Notes: a model not told the origin generated them from the sequence alone. A stretch of 64,000 nt of DNA from Leifsonia sp. Leaf264 (GCF_001422325.1 NZ_LMMR01000004.1:315752-379751); one strand, 5' to 3'; shown: positions 1-9,180, counted from the first letter of the stretch. Made by a program: numbers and translations.

Positions 1-119
1 ATGGCATCGCGGATGGCGATGGTGCCCAGCTGAACCGCCGACAGGGCGGCGAACTGGCCGTTCACCCGGCCCTGCGGGGTACGCGAACCGGACAGGATGA
101 CGACCTGGGTCGTGCTCAT
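1..119 (-). CDS. Acetyl-CoA C-acetyltransferase (thiolase), N-terminal fragment cut by the window edge
   Basis: Only the first 39 codons are inside the window. They read MSTTQVVILSGSRTPQGRVN and onward, the standard opening of thiolases: strand, S/A-x-RTP, G. Thiolases of this class condense or cleave acetoacetyl-CoA in the cytoplasm. The catalytic Cys and the C-terminal His/Cys lie outside the window, so degradative and biosynthetic types cannot be separated. The ATG at 119 is chosen because GAAGGAG lies about 8 nt upstream on the minus strand. It is divergent from the lipoprotein gene at 259. Confidence 0.85.
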   Translation of the reverse strand, partial: MSTTQVVILSGSRTPQGRVNGQFAALSAVQLGTIAIRDA

Positions 120-258
120 GAATCGCAACTCCTTCGTTGTGAGGCCAGCGGCGGCCTCCTTCGACGATAACGCGCCGTGCGCACGGATCGTCTCCGCTCT
201 GCCATCATTCATCGACGGATGCGGCTCGGTCGCGATCCGCTGACGAAGGGGATGGCGC
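120..258. other. Divergent intergenic region between thiolase and lipoprotein genes
   Basis: This 139-bp gap holds the thiolase ribosome binding site (GAAGGAG, minus strand, about 127-133). A second AAGGAGG-like run on the minus strand lies near 155-161. A GTTATC element near 165-170 (minus strand) is a possible -10 box. The plus-strand lipoprotein has GAAGGGG at about 244-250 ahead of its GTG start. No longer dyad is obvious. Confidence 0.4.
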
Positions 259-984
259 GTGCCTGTACTGCGGACACTGATGCTCGGCACGATCGCGGCG
301 GTGGCACTGGCCACCCTGGTCGGGTGCGGCGGCGGCAGTGGTGCGGAGCAGACGGGGTCGCCCGAAGCCGTCCCTGCGCCCCTGCCGACGGCGACGAGCA
401 CCCCGACGCCGGAGCCGACGGTCGCCGACCCGCTCGAGAGCGTCGTGGCCCTCGTCGCGAGGCCCACGGTGCTCGAACTGCGCTCGGCCGATGACTCCGT
501 CGTCGCCGAGATCGACTACCTGGGCGCTGCAGCAGACGCCGTCGCGACCCTGACCGGCCTGTTCGGCACCGACCCGGTGGACGAGGCCTATCCGGCGACC
601 AGCCATGCTCCGGCCGGCGTCCTGCACAGCTGGGGCTCCGTCACCATCGACGAACGCCAGTACGACGAGGCCATGCGCACCGAGAAGGGGCTGCAGGGCA
701 GTCTCGTCTGGCCGAACCTCGCCGTGTACTTCGATGCGGCCGACAACGGCGGCGTCGCTCTGACCACGGCGCAGGGCTACGCAGCCGGCGACGCCTGGGA
801 GACCGTCGCGGCGGCATCCGACGTCACGGCGAATCCGTCCGAGTGCACGGGGCCCGCGGCCGAGCTGGCCGACGATCCCGTGCAGCCGACGCAGATCGCC
901 GTCGTGCTGGCGCATGAGCCCGGCGCGGAATCCGTGCTCTCCGTCGCCGCCCCTTTGCCGTTCTACGTCGACGGCTGCGTCTAG
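259..984 (+). CDS. Putative lipoprotein, function unknown
   Basis: A 241-residue protein with an N-terminal hydrophobic segment (residues 5-22) ending in the lipobox LVGC, so Cys23 is the expected lipidated residue. A Pro/Thr-rich spacer (about 38-55) typical of wall-spanning lipoproteins follows. The rest is a small soluble domain with two late Cys residues that could form a disulphide. I recognise no family. The GTG at 259 has GAAGGGG 8-9 nt upstream; ATG 280 is a less likely start because it leaves a very short n-region. The next gene, ispG, has its own promoter, so this looks monocistronic. Confidence 0.7.
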   Translation: MPVLRTLMLGTIAAVALATLVGCGGGSGAEQTGSPEAVPAPLPTATSTPTPEPTVADPLESVVALVARPTVLELRSADDSVVAEIDYLGAAADAVATLTGLFGTDPVDEAYPATSHAPAGVLHSWGSVTIDERQYDEAMRTEKGLQGSLVWPNLAVYFDAADNGGVALTTAQGYAAGDAWETVAAASDVTANPSECTGPAAELADDPVQPTQIAVVLAHEPGAESVLSVAAPLPFYVDGCV

Positions 985-1035
985 CCTCCGGCGCCGGGAA
1001 TGCCGGCATCGAGCCGGTGTCCAGCGAGCCCCGCG

Positions 1036-1050
1036 TAGGATTGCATCGTG
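1036..1050 (+). promoter_or_regulatory. Leaderless -10 box of ispG
   Basis: TAGGAT at 1036-1041 is followed by six bases and then the GTG start at 1048. No Shine-Dalgarno sequence is present, so transcription probably begins at or next to the start codon. Confidence 0.6.
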
Positions 1051-2202
1051 CCCGCTGTGAATCTCGGAATGCCCAAAGTCCCCGAAGTCCTGGCCCCGCG
1101 ACGCAAGTCCCGCCAGATCAAGGTCGGCAAGGTGCTCGTCGGCGGTGACGCCCAGGTGAGCGTGCAGTCGATGACCACGACGCCGACACCGAACATCAAC
1201 GCGACCCTGCAGCAGATCGCCGAGCTCACGGCATCCGGCTGCGACATCGTGCGTGTCGCCGTGCCGAGCCGCGACGACGCCGAGGCGCTGCCGATCATCG
1301 CCAAGAAGAGCCAGATCCCGGTGATCGCCGACATCCACTTCCAGCCCAACTACGTGTTCCAGGCCATCGACGCCGGATGTGCCGCCGTGCGCGTCAACCC
1401 CGGCAACATCCGCAAGTTCGACGACCAGGTCGGCAAGATCGCCGCCGCGGCGAAGGCCGCCGGGGTCTCGATCCGCATCGGCGTGAACGCCGGGTCGCTC
1501 GAGCCCAGCCTGCTGCAGAAGTACGGCAAGGCCACGCCGGAGGCTCTGGTCGAGAGCGCGGTCTGGGAAGCGAGCCTGTTCGAGGAGCACGACTTCCACG
1601 ACTTCAAGATCTCGGTGAAGCACAACGACCCGATCATCATGGTGAAGGCCTACAGGCTGCTCGCCGAGCGCGGCGACTGGCCGCTGCACCTCGGCGTGAC
1701 CGAGGCCGGACCGGCGTTCCAGGGCACGATCAAGAGCGCGACGGCGTTCGGCATCCTGCTGAGCGAGGGCATCGGCGACACCATCCGCGTCTCCCTCAGT
1801 GCACCGCCCGTCGAGGAGGTCAAGGTCGGCCTGCAGATCCTCCAGTCCCTGAACCTCCGCGAGCGCAAGCTCGAGATCGTCTCCTGCCCGAGCTGCGGCC
1901 GCGCGCAGGTCGACGTGTACAAGCTCGCGAACGACGTGACCGATGGCCTCGAGGGCATGAGCGTTCCGTTGCGCGTCGCCGTCATGGGCTGCGTCGTGAA
2001 CGGCCCCGGTGAGGCGCGAGAGGCCGACCTGGGTGTGGCATCCGGCAACGGGAAGGGCCAGATCTTCGTCAAGGGCGAGGTCATCAAGACCGTGCCGGAG
2101 TCCGAGATCGTCGCGACCCTCATCGCCGAGGCCAACCGCCTCGCAGCCGAGATGCCGGCCAGCGACACCTCGACGGGCGCCCCCGTCGTCTCGGTGGGCT
2201 GA
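1048..2202 (+). CDS. ispG: 4-hydroxy-3-methylbut-2-enyl diphosphate synthase (IspG/GcpE)
   Basis: Penultimate step of the MEP isoprenoid pathway: reductive ring opening of MEcPP to HMBPP by a [4Fe-4S] enzyme in the cytosol. The 384-residue length is normal for the two-domain bacterial form. The N-terminal TIM barrel carries VQSMT and the ADIHF motif. The C-terminal iron-sulphur domain carries CPSCGR (Cys280, Cys283) and [10 protein letters not shown] (Cys315, Glu322), giving the three cluster cysteines and the conserved acid. The short C-terminal tail after residue 370 is low complexity. The start is GTG with a leaderless -10 box. No other MEP gene is in the window. Confidence 0.97.
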   Translation: MPAVNLGMPKVPEVLAPRRKSRQIKVGKVLVGGDAQVSVQSMTTTPTPNINATLQQIAELTASGCDIVRVAVPSRDDAEALPIIAKKSQIPVIADIHFQPNYVFQAIDAGCAAVRVNPGNIRKFDDQVGKIAAAAKAAGVSIRIGVNAGSLEPSLLQKYGKATPEALVESAVWEASLFEEHDFHDFKISVKHNDPIIMVKAYRLLAERGDWPLHLGVTEAGPAFQGTIKSATAFGILLSEGIGDTIRVSLSAPPVEEVKVGLQILQSLNLRERKLEIVSCPSCGRAQVDVYKLANDVTDGLEGMSVPLRVAVMGCVVNGPGEAREADLGVASGNGKGQIFVKGEVIKTVPESEIVATLIAEANRLAAEMPASDTSTGAPVVSVG

Positions 2203-2312
2203 GCCCGGTCTCCTCGAAGCTGGGCGATGAGAACACTCTCACCGCCCGGGGGTTGTCGACGCCCGGCGCACGCTCCAAGCTGGAGGCCCAGCGTTCACCG
2301 AGGAGGGCAGCC

Positions 2313-3011
2313 GTGTTCAAGCCAGCAGCCGCCGTCGCGCTCGCCGCGGGTGGAGTGCTGGTCGTGAGCGGTCTCTCGGCCGGAGCTGTGGCGTTGCAGA
2401 CGGCTTTCGAGGTGGGGGAGTCGCCGGCGCACAGCATCGGCGTCGACGCGGTCTCCGGAGAGAAGGCCGAAGCCGAGCCCACGCCGACCCCCACCCCGTC
2501 GCCCGTCGTCCCCGATGCGGAGAGCCTGCCGCCGGCGGCCGTCCCGGTCGTCGCCGTGCCTGTTCCCGTCGACGACGAAGCGCCGGCGCCCGCCGAGGAC
2601 GTCGGTGACGCGGCAGTACCCGCCACCGACGACACGTCCGGCGAGGATGCCGCCGATGATTCCGACGCCGTCGGCTCGGATGCCGGCGAGACGCCTCAGC
2701 CGGCGCCGAAGCCCGTCGCAGCGGTTCCCCAGCGCGATGAAAAGCCGGCCCCGGTCGCCACGCCCGATCCGGTTCCCGCCCGCAGTCCCGACAAGCTCGC
2801 CGATGACGATGCGAAGCACCGCACGGACAGGCACCGTGACAACGACCGCCTCGAGCGCGGCGATCGGGACGGAAGCGACCGCGACACGACCGATGAGGAC
2901 GGGAGCGACCGCGATGGCGATCGCGACGGAAGAGACCACCGCGGAGGCCGCGACGGCGGCGACGACCGCGGCGATCGCGGCCCGACGGGCCGCGAGGGGA
3001 GCGGCGGCTGA
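2313..3011 (+). CDS. Secreted or membrane-anchored Pro/Asp/Arg-rich low-complexity protein
   Basis: Not a recognised family. Starting at GTG 2313, with GAGGAGGG about 8 nt upstream, the 232-residue product begins with one hydrophobic helix (about residues 4-30: signal peptide or anchor). A Pro/Ala/Glu-rich acidic segment (about 45-150) follows. The C-terminal part (about 165-232) is dominated by Asp, Arg and Gly in DRD/DRG repeats. The whole mature part is predicted disordered by composition. An upstream in-frame TTG at 2253 would add 20 residues but has no good ribosome binding site. It ends just before a bidirectional hairpin and is convergent with the response-regulator gene. Role unknown; surface location is inference. 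Confidence 0.65.
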   Translation: MFKPAAAVALAAGGVLVVSGLSAGAVALQTAFEVGESPAHSIGVDAVSGEKAEAEPTPTPTPSPVVPDAESLPPAAVPVVAVPVPVDDEAPAPAEDVGDAAVPATDDTSGEDAADDSDAVGSDAGETPQPAPKPVAAVPQRDEKPAPVATPDPVPARSPDKLADDDAKHRTDRHRDNDRLERGDRDGSDRDTTDEDGSDRDGDRDGRDHRGGRDGGDDRGDRGPTGREGSGG

Positions 3012-3048
3012 GCCCTCCGTCTCGACGGACCCGCTCGGTGAGCTGCAC

Positions 3049-3090
3049 AGGGTCCGGCACCGCATTCGGGTTGCGGTGTCGGACCCTCAC
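3049..3090. terminator. Bidirectional hairpin between convergent genes
   Basis: The arms at 3049-3063 and 3073-3087 pair over 15 bp with a single G-U pair and a 9-nt loop. It lies between the stop of the low-complexity protein (3011) and the stop of the response regulator (3102). Confidence 0.75.
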
Positions 3091-3101
3091 TCGCGTCTGC
3101 G

Positions 3102-3779
3102 TCAGTCGCGTCCGGCCGTCGGCGCCAGCCTGTACCCGAGCCCGCGCACGGTCTCGAAGTACGGCGCCCCGATCTTGTTGCGCAGGTAGCGCACGTACAC
3201 GTCGACGACGTTCGTTCCCGGATCGTGGTCGTAGCCCCAGACCCCGCGCAGCAGTTCCTCCCGGCTGAGAACGCGGTCGGGGTTGCGCAGGAACTCCTCG
3301 GCGAGCGAGAACTCCCGAGCGGAGAGCTCGACGACGACCCCGCCGACGGTGATGTTCCTGGTGCGCACGTCGAGTTCGAGGTCGCCAGCGACGACGGTTG
3401 CGGTATCGGTGACCGGAGTCGTGTCCCGCAGCCGGGCACGGATGCGGGCGAGGAGTTCGTCGAACCGGAACGGCTTCGCCATGTAGTCGTTGGCGCCGCC
3501 CTCGAGTCCGGCGACGGTGTCGGCGCCGGAATCGCGGGCGGTCAGGATGATCACGGCGACGCCGACCCCCTCGGCACGCAGCCGCCGCAGCACCTCGAAG
3601 CCGTCCAGGCCGGGGAGGCCGATGTCGAGGAGCAGGAGGTCGAAGGCCCCGGTGCTCGCAGCGGACAGCGCCGAGACGCCGTCGGCGACTGTCGTGACCT
3701 CGTAGCCGGCGGCGCGCAGGCCCTTCTCCACGAACGAGGAGATGCGTGCCTCGTCCTCGGCGACCAGGATGCGATTCAT
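3102..3779 (-). CDS. OmpR/PhoB-family DNA-binding response regulator
   Basis: A 225-residue protein with a receiver domain (about 1-118) and a winged-helix output domain (about 128-222). Acidic residues Glu8/Asp9, phospho-acceptor Asp52 in LLLLDIGLPG, and the conserved Lys in MAKPF are present. The output domain ends in the usual VDVYVRYLRNKI and GLGYRL motifs. Its ATG overlaps the stop of the upstream kinase gene by ATGA, so the two are translationally coupled and form a two-component pair. The regulon is not evident from the neighbourhood. Confidence 0.95.
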   Translation of the reverse strand: MNRILVAEDEARISSFVEKGLRAAGYEVTTVADGVSALSAASTGAFDLLLLDIGLPGLDGFEVLRRLRAEGVGVAVIILTARDSGADTVAGLEGGANDYMAKPFRFDELLARIRARLRDTTPVTDTATVVAGDLELDVRTRNITVGGVVVELSAREFSLAEEFLRNPDRVLSREELLRGVWGYDHDPGTNVVDVYVRYLRNKIGAPYFETVRGLGYRLAPTAGRD

Positions 3780-5386
3780 CGGCGTCGCCCGTCCTTCGCG
3801 GCGGCCGCCGCACCGATGATCGCGTCGAAGTCGACCCCTGTCGGATGCGGCTCGATCGGATCCGAGCGCACGGAGTCATCGCCACCGCCGGCATCGGTCT
3901 CAGTCCTCTGAGGCTGCGGATGCTCCGGATCGAGCTCGGCGACGCCGGTGACCGGCGCCAATGGCAGCCTGATGGCGAACCGCGACCCGGCGCCGACGGT
4001 GCTGTCCAGTCGTACGGATCCGGCGTGCGCGTCGGCGATGGCGGAGACTATCGCGAGACCGAGGCCCGATCCCTCGATGCCGCGTCCCTCCTGCATCCGG
4101 GTGAACCTGTCGAAGATGCGCTCCTGAGCATCCTCGGCGATGCCGTCGCCCTCATCGAGGACCCACAGCTCGACGAATTGCGCGCCGACATCGTCGGTCA
4201 CGATGGTCGATCCGATCTCGATCGGGGTGAAGGTGGGGGAGTACTTCGCGGCGTTGTCGGCCAGCTGGAGCCAGGCTTGGGTGAGGCGGGCGGCGTCGAC
4301 GGAGGTCTCGACCTCCGCCACCTCTCCGAGGAGCCACGCGTGGGTGCCACTGAGCATCGAAGCCTTCTGGTGCACCATCTCCGTGAGCTCGGCGACATCC
4401 GTGGGAGCAGGGCGCACGAAGTCTGGGTTCCGGCTCTTCACCAGCAGGCCGATGTCTATCACCAGGCTGTCCATCCGATCGAGCTCCTCGATGGCGATCT
4501 CGCGGGTGGCTCGCACGTCGTCCGGTGCCTCGGGATCCATCAGCTCGAGGTGTCCGCGCACTATCGTGAGCGGCGTCTTCAGCTCGTGGCTGACGTCATC
4601 GAGGAGCCTGCGCTGGCCGAGGAAGCTGTTCTCGAGCCTGTCGAGCATGGTGTTGACAGTGCGCGCGAGGTCGGAGACGTCGTCGTTGCCCGAGACGGGG
4701 ATGCGCTCGGAGAGGTCGGAGACCGAGATCCGGGTGGCCGTCTCCCGCAGCGACCTGATGGGGCGCAGCAGCCGTCCCGAGACGAACCAGCCGACGAGCC
4801 CGATGACCACGAGGGCGCCGGCGGCGACGATGGCATAGGTGGTGAAGGCGTCGCGCACCTCGGCGAGTTCGGCGCTGACGTTGTACGCCGAGACGTAGAG
4901 CCCGGTCTGCGGATCGCCGTCGATCGCCACCGGGACGACGACGTAGCGCAGGGTTCCGGCATCCGCGTCGATGGTTCCGACGACGGCCGTGTCGCTCCGG
5001 GCGTCCGAGAGCACCCGCGCGAGGAAGGCTGGGTCGTCGTCGATCCGGAACGGGAGGTCGGCCGCCGGAACGAGGGCGGCTGCGCCGTCGATCACCCCGA
5101 CGGTGCTCTCATTGGTGTCGGGGATGATGCGGGCCATCGCCGTGCCGAGCAGGTCGCGCACGCTCGACGGGAGATTCCCGTCAGCATCGCCTGTCCTCGC
5201 GGCCTGCCGGATGTCGTCGGCGGTCCCGGCGAGCCTGGTGTCGATCTGGGCGAGCACCCTCTCACGCTGCACGAAGATCGTCACGACCCCGGCAACTGTC
5301 ATGCCGAGCGCCGTCACGACGAGGATCGACACGACGATGCGCATGCGCACCGACCGCGCCACATCGCGCAGACGGATCGACTCCAT
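3776..5386 (-). CDS. Two-component sensor histidine kinase (HAMP-HisKA-HATPase)
   Basis: A 536-residue kinase with TM1 (about 16-39), an extracellular sensor domain of about 140 residues, TM2 (about 183-203), HAMP (about 204-256), and the H-box DVSHELKTPLT with phospho-acceptor His267. The ATP-binding domain has N-box QLADNAAKYSP, G1 DEGDGI, F-box and G2 GSGLGLAI. The last ~60 residues after the ATPase domain are a polar tail rich in Glu, Pro and Asp. The ligand sensed is unknown. It is the first gene of a two-gene operon with the regulator at 3102-3779. GATAAT lies six bases upstream of the ATG on the minus strand, so the transcript is probably leaderless. Confidence 0.95.
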   Translation of the reverse strand: MESIRLRDVARSVRMRIVVSILVVTALGMTVAGVVTIFVQRERVLAQIDTRLAGTADDIRQAARTGDADGNLPSSVRDLLGTAMARIIPDTNESTVGVIDGAAALVPAADLPFRIDDDPAFLARVLSDARSDTAVVGTIDADAGTLRYVVVPVAIDGDPQTGLYVSAYNVSAELAEVRDAFTTYAIVAAGALVVIGLVGWFVSGRLLRPIRSLRETATRISVSDLSERIPVSGNDDVSDLARTVNTMLDRLENSFLGQRRLLDDVSHELKTPLTIVRGHLELMDPEAPDDVRATREIAIEELDRMDSLVIDIGLLVKSRNPDFVRPAPTDVAELTEMVHQKASMLSGTHAWLLGEVAEVETSVDAARLTQAWLQLADNAAKYSPTFTPIEIGSTIVTDDVGAQFVELWVLDEGDGIAEDAQERIFDRFTRMQEGRGIEGSGLGLAIVSAIADAHAGSVRLDSTVGAGSRFAIRLPLAPVTGVAELDPEHPQPQRTETDAGGGDDSVRSDPIEPHPTGVDFDAIIGAAAAAKDGRRR

Positions 5387-5398
5387 CCGCCAATTATC
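5387..5398 (-). promoter_or_regulatory. Leaderless -10 box of the histidine kinase operon
   Basis: On the minus strand GATAAT (5398-5393) is followed by six bases and the ATG at 5386. Confidence 0.5.
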
Positions 5399-5449
5399 GT
5401 GACCTGCCGCTCCGTACGCAGATGAGAGACCTCACATCATCACGAAGAG

Positions 5450-5503
5450 TTGACAAGAGACTATTCATCGATATATCGTTAACCCATCGTTGAAGTTCAA
5501 CGA
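5450..5503 (+). promoter_or_regulatory. padR promoter with two dyad operators
   Basis: TTGACA at 5450-5455 is followed, with an 18-bp spacer, by TATCGT at 5474-5479. The perfect palindrome CGATATATCG (5469-5478) overlaps the -10. A second perfect dyad, TCGTTGAA-G-TTCAACGA (5487-5503), sits just downstream, near the start point. Both are placed for repression, most simply autoregulation by the adjacent PadR protein. Confidence 0.65.
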
Positions 5504-5522
5504 CGACTCTTCACAGAGCCAC

Positions 5523-5546
5523 CCTTTCCCGTAAGCGGGAGAAAGG
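5523..5546 (+). promoter_or_regulatory. Hairpin covering the padR ribosome binding site
   Basis: CCTTTCCCG (5523-5531) can pair with CGGG (5536-5539) and, across a two-base bulge, AAAGG (5542-5546). The 3' arm contains the Shine-Dalgarno sequence, so folding could lower padR translation. Confidence 0.45.
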
Positions 5547-5558
5547 ATGTCAGCGCTC

Positions 5559-6173
5559 ATGAAACGCGAACATTACGAACACATCAGAACGGCCGGCCGC
5601 CAGCTCCACGAGGGCGTCAGGTTCCATCACGACGATCCCCGCGGGCGCGGTCGCAGTGGCTTCGGCCCCGGCTTCGGACCCGGCGGCCCCTGGGGCGCCG
5701 CCGGCGCCTGGGGTGCACCCGGCGGCGGTCGGCGCCGTCCCAAGGGCGACGTGCGGGCCGCGATCCTCTCGTTGCTCGGCGAGACCGATTCCCTGAACGG
5801 CTACGCCATCATGAAGGCGATCGGCGAGAAGACCGACGGAGGCTGGCGTGCCAGCCCCGGGTCGGTCTACCCGACGCTGCAGCAGCTCGTCGACGAGGGG
5901 CTCATCGTCCCGAAGGGCGAGGGCCGCGGCACCGAGTTCGGCCTGACCGACGAGGGCCGTGCCTACGTCGCCGAGAACACCGACGACATCGAGAAGGCAT
6001 GGGCTTCGGTTCCCCGCCCCAGCGAGTCGGCCACCGAGCTCTTCGAGAGCGTCGGCCGTCTCATGGGCGTCGTCGGCCAGTTCCGCCACGGAGCGACGGA
6101 TGCCCAGCGCACCGCCGCCGTCGAGAAGCTCGATGAGGCACGTCGGGCGCTCTACCTGATCCTCGCCGACTGA
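5559..6173 (+). CDS. PadR-family transcriptional regulator
   Basis: Winged-helix repressor. The PadR domain (about residues 65-145) shows the family pattern: DVRAAILSLL, YAIMKAI, PGSVYPTLQQL and LTDEGRAYV. A C-terminal helical dimerisation segment follows. A flexible Gly/Pro/Trp-rich insert of about 40 residues precedes the domain (around residues 25-62), which is common in actinobacterial PadR proteins with an N-terminal extension. I prefer ATG 5559 (204 aa) because the AGAAAGGA site is too close to ATG 5547 (208 aa). Regulation is probably autogenous through the two upstream palindromes. The target is unknown; no transporter gene is adjacent. It is divergent from the kinase operon. Confidence 0.9.
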   Translation: MKREHYEHIRTAGRQLHEGVRFHHDDPRGRGRSGFGPGFGPGGPWGAAGAWGAPGGGRRRPKGDVRAAILSLLGETDSLNGYAIMKAIGEKTDGGWRASPGSVYPTLQQLVDEGLIVPKGEGRGTEFGLTDEGRAYVAENTDDIEKAWASVPRPSESATELFESVGRLMGVVGQFRHGATDAQRTAAVEKLDEARRALYLILAD

Positions 6174-6188
6174 GTCGGCGGGATCCCG

Positions 6189-6218
6189 CGCCGACGCCCC
6201 AGTTCTGGGGCGTCGGCG
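6189..6218 (+). terminator. Terminator after padR
   Basis: Perfect 13-bp stem (6189-6201 with 6206-6218) around a GTTC loop, 15 nt after the padR stop. Confidence 0.75.
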
Positions 6219-6279
6219 ATGCGCGATCGTGACGGGAGCGGCTCCGGCCGCTCCCGTTCTCGTTGCTACCGTGACGATC

Positions 6280-7311
6280 ATGAAGAACCCCCTCGTCGCG
6301 GGCGTCATGGCCGCGGTCGCAATCGCGGTCCTCGTCGGCTGCACACCGGTCGCCGCGACGCCAGCCCCCTCGGCGACAGCGGCGGCGGAACCGCGCCCCA
6401 CGCCCACCGGTCCAGCTCCAGCCGTTGCGGTCCCGACCATGCCCGCAGCCGCCCTCGACGGCGACTGTTCGGTGGTGGCGACCGATTCCGAGGTCGCGGC
6501 AGCCACGGGCGGTCCTGTCACGGCGACGCCGTACCCCGGCGACCACATGCCCGACTGGACCGTCCTCGGGCTCGGCGGCATCCGCTGCGCCTGGGCTCCC
6601 GAATCCGGGAGCGGCGTCTGGGTCACTGTCATCCCGATCGCCGCTGTCGGGCAGGCAGTCATCGACGATGCCGGGTCGAGTGAGCCGTACTGCTACGGAT
6701 CCGACAGCGGTTTCGGCCCTCAGGATGCCTGCTCCTTCAGCACCGCCGTCGGAGACTGGTGGTTCGCCGGAGTCGTCTATGCCGCCATCGGCTCCGAGGT
6801 CGCTGCATCCGACGCGACAGCAGCATTGATCGCCGACTTCAGTGCACGCGCGGCATCCCACGCCGCGACGATCCCGACGAGACTCGACGGTACGTGGAAC
6901 GGCGTTCCCGACTGCGACATGCTCGACGAGCGCGTGGACACGACATCGACGGGCCTCGATCTCGAAGCCACGGCGGGCAACCAGCCGGGGGAGGCTGGAC
7001 CCGGTTTCTACGGCGCGGTGACGGCATCCGGTCAGCAGACCTGCTTCTGGGAGGCCGACGGTGAGACCGTCGCCGAGACCGGTATCCTCCCCGGTGCCTG
7101 GTGGGTCGTCGATCGGCAGGCGACGCTCGCCGGGGCTGAACCCGTCGCCGCCGGCTCCCTCCGTGCCGTCGCCGTTCCGGACAGCGACGGGTCGGGCAGC
7201 GTCACTGTCTACGCCACCGACGGCGTGAACCTGGTCACGTCCCGCGGCACCACCGGCGTTGATCAGCTGGGCGCGCTCGCCGGTGCTGTCGCGGTGGGCG
7301 CCACCGGCTGA
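6280..7311 (+). CDS. Putative lipoprotein, function unknown
   Basis: A 343-residue protein with a hydrophobic N-terminus and lipobox VLVGC, followed by a Pro/Ala/Thr-rich spacer, then what look like two similar extracellular modules. Each has a conserved Cys near a 'GDCSVVATDSEV' or 'PDCDML' start and a later Cys (C-F-W or I-R-C-A-W). The repeated pattern suggests duplicated domains with one disulphide each; this is inference. TACCGT at 6267-6272 lies seven bases before ATG 6280, so the mRNA is probably leaderless; the in-frame frame opening upstream at 6229 is not used. No family recognised and no functional neighbours. Confidence 0.7.
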   Translation: MKNPLVAGVMAAVAIAVLVGCTPVAATPAPSATAAAEPRPTPTGPAPAVAVPTMPAAALDGDCSVVATDSEVAAATGGPVTATPYPGDHMPDWTVLGLGGIRCAWAPESGSGVWVTVIPIAAVGQAVIDDAGSSEPYCYGSDSGFGPQDACSFSTAVGDWWFAGVVYAAIGSEVAASDATAALIADFSARAASHAATIPTRLDGTWNGVPDCDMLDERVDTTSTGLDLEATAGNQPGEAGPGFYGAVTASGQQTCFWEADGETVAETGILPGAWWVVDRQATLAGAEPVAAGSLRAVAVPDSDGSGSVTVYATDGVNLVTSRGTTGVDQLGALAGAVAVGATG

Positions 7312-7334
7312 GAGCCGGCGGCATCCGTCACCCG

Positions 7335-7349
7335 TAAACTGACCGGGTG
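7335..7349 (+). promoter_or_regulatory. Leaderless -10 box of proS
   Basis: TAAACT (7335-7340), six bases, then the GTG start at 7347; no Shine-Dalgarno sequence. Confidence 0.6.
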
Positions 7350-9110
7350 CCTACACGTCTCACCAACTACTTCCTCCGCACCCTTCGCGAAGACCCCTCC
7401 GACGCCGAGGTGACCAGCCACCGCCTGCTCGTGCGGGCCGGCTACATCCGGCGCCAGGCGCCGGGCGTGTTCGCCTGGCTGCCGATCGGCCTGCGGGTCA
7501 AGGAGAAGATCGAGCGCATCATCCGCGAGGAGATGACCAACGCCGGAGCGCACGAGGTGCACTTCCCGGCGCTGCTGCCCCGAGAGCCCTACGAGGCGAC
7601 GGGCCGTTGGACCGAGTACGGTGACGGACTGTTCCGCCTGCAGGACCGCAAGGGCGCCGACTACCTGCTCGCGCCGACGCACGAGGAGGTCTTCACGCTG
7701 CTCGTCAAGGACCTCTACAACTCCTACAAGGACCTGCCGCTGTCGATCTACCAGATCCAGGACAAGTACCGCGACGAGGCGCGCCCCCGTGCCGGTCTCC
7801 TGCGCGGCCGCGAGTTCACCATGAAGGACGCCTATTCCTTCGACTACACGGATGCCGGCCTCGACGCGAGCTACCAGGCCCAGCGCGATGCCTACGAGCG
7901 CATCTTCACGCGCCTCGGGCTCGAGTACGTGATCGTGAAGGCGGATGCCGGAGCCATGGGCGGCTCGAAGAGCGAGGAGTTCCTCCACCCGACGGTGGTC
8001 GGCGAGGACACCTTCGTGCGTTCGGCCGGCGGCTACGCGGCGAACGTCGAGGCCTACGTCACCGAGGTTCCGGATGCCCTCCCCATCGATGGACTGCCCG
8101 ACGCCGTCGTGTTCGACTCGCCGAACACCCCCACGATCGCGACCCTCGTCGACCTCGCCAACGCGGAGTACCCCCGCGCAGACGGACGCGCCTGGACTGC
8201 CGCGGACACCCTCAAGAACGTCGTGCTCGCCCTCACGCACCTCGACGGCACCCGTGAGCTCGTCGCCATCGGCCTGCCCGGCGACCGCGAGGTCGACATG
8301 AAGCGCATCGAGGTGGCCTTCGCTCCGGCAGAGGCCGAGCCCGCCACCGAGGCAGACTTCGCCAAGAACCCCGCGCTGGTCAAGGGATACATCGGCCCGT
8401 GGTCGCCCACCGGCGCCGTGCTCGGCGAGGAGTCGGCTTCAGGCATCCGCTTCCTGCTCGATCCCCGCGTCGTCGACGGCACCGAGTGGATCACCGGGGC
8501 CAACATCGACCAGAAGCACGTCTTCGGTCTCGTCGCCGGCCGCGACTTCACGGCCGACGGCACGGTCGAGGCCGCCGAGGTGCGCGCCGGCGACCCCGCG
8601 CCCGACGGCTCCGGACCGGTGGAGCTCGCCCGCGGCATGGAGATCGGCCACGTCTTCCAGCTCGGCCGCAAGTACGCCGAGGTGCTCGGACTCAAGGTGC
8701 TCGACGAGAACGGCAAGCTCGTCACCGTCACCATGGGCTCGTACGGCATCGGCGTCACCCGCATCCTCGCGATCATCGCCGAGGGCAACAACGACGACAA
8801 GGGCCTCGTCTGGCCCGCCGCGGTCTCGCCCTTCGACGTCTACGTCCTCGCCACGGGCAAGGATCCGGCCGCGTACTCCGCCGCCGAGCAGGTCTGCGCT
8901 GCCATCGAGGCGACGGGGCGCAGCGTGCTCTACGACGACAGACCGAAGGTCTCGCCCGGAGTGAAGTTCGGCGACGCCGAGCTCATCGGCATCCCGAAGA
9001 TCGTGATCGCCGGCCGTGGCGTCGCCGAGGGCGTCGTCGAGCTCTGGGATCGGGTGACGGGGGAGCGCACCCCTGTCGCCATCACCGAGGTCGCCGACGC
9101 GCTCGCCTGA
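7347..9110 (+). CDS. proS: Prolyl-tRNA synthetase, bacterial type
   Basis: Charges tRNA-Pro in the cytoplasm. The 587-residue protein is the long bacterial class II form. Motif 1 lies in the N-terminal third ([18 protein letters not shown]). Motif 2 follows ([25 protein letters not shown]). A YbaK-like editing insertion (about 225-400) removes Ala-tRNA-Pro, and motif 3 [12 protein letters not shown] comes near residue 470. The C-terminal anticodon-binding domain begins at about 490. It is followed by a very strong terminator, so it is transcribed separately from nusA. Confidence 0.97.
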   Translation: MPTRLTNYFLRTLREDPSDAEVTSHRLLVRAGYIRRQAPGVFAWLPIGLRVKEKIERIIREEMTNAGAHEVHFPALLPREPYEATGRWTEYGDGLFRLQDRKGADYLLAPTHEEVFTLLVKDLYNSYKDLPLSIYQIQDKYRDEARPRAGLLRGREFTMKDAYSFDYTDAGLDASYQAQRDAYERIFTRLGLEYVIVKADAGAMGGSKSEEFLHPTVVGEDTFVRSAGGYAANVEAYVTEVPDALPIDGLPDAVVFDSPNTPTIATLVDLANAEYPRADGRAWTAADTLKNVVLALTHLDGTRELVAIGLPGDREVDMKRIEVAFAPAEAEPATEADFAKNPALVKGYIGPWSPTGAVLGEESASGIRFLLDPRVVDGTEWITGANIDQKHVFGLVAGRDFTADGTVEAAEVRAGDPAPDGSGPVELARGMEIGHVFQLGRKYAEVLGLKVLDENGKLVTVTMGSYGIGVTRILAIIAEGNNDDKGLVWPAAVSPFDVYVLATGKDPAAYSAAEQVCAAIEATGRSVLYDDRPKVSPGVKFGDAELIGIPKIVIAGRGVAEGVVELWDRVTGERTPVAITEVADALA

Positions 9111-9127
9111 GCCGCCGTCGAGCCGAG

Positions 9128-9180
9128 AGGACGTTCCGGCACGGTGCTGGAGTCACCGCACCGTGCCGGAGCGTCCTTTC
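9128..9180 (+). terminator. Very strong terminator after proS
   Basis: A 20-bp stem (9128-9147 with 9158-9177) with one G-U pair and a 10-nt loop, followed by TTT. It is one of the longest stems in the window. Confidence 0.9.
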
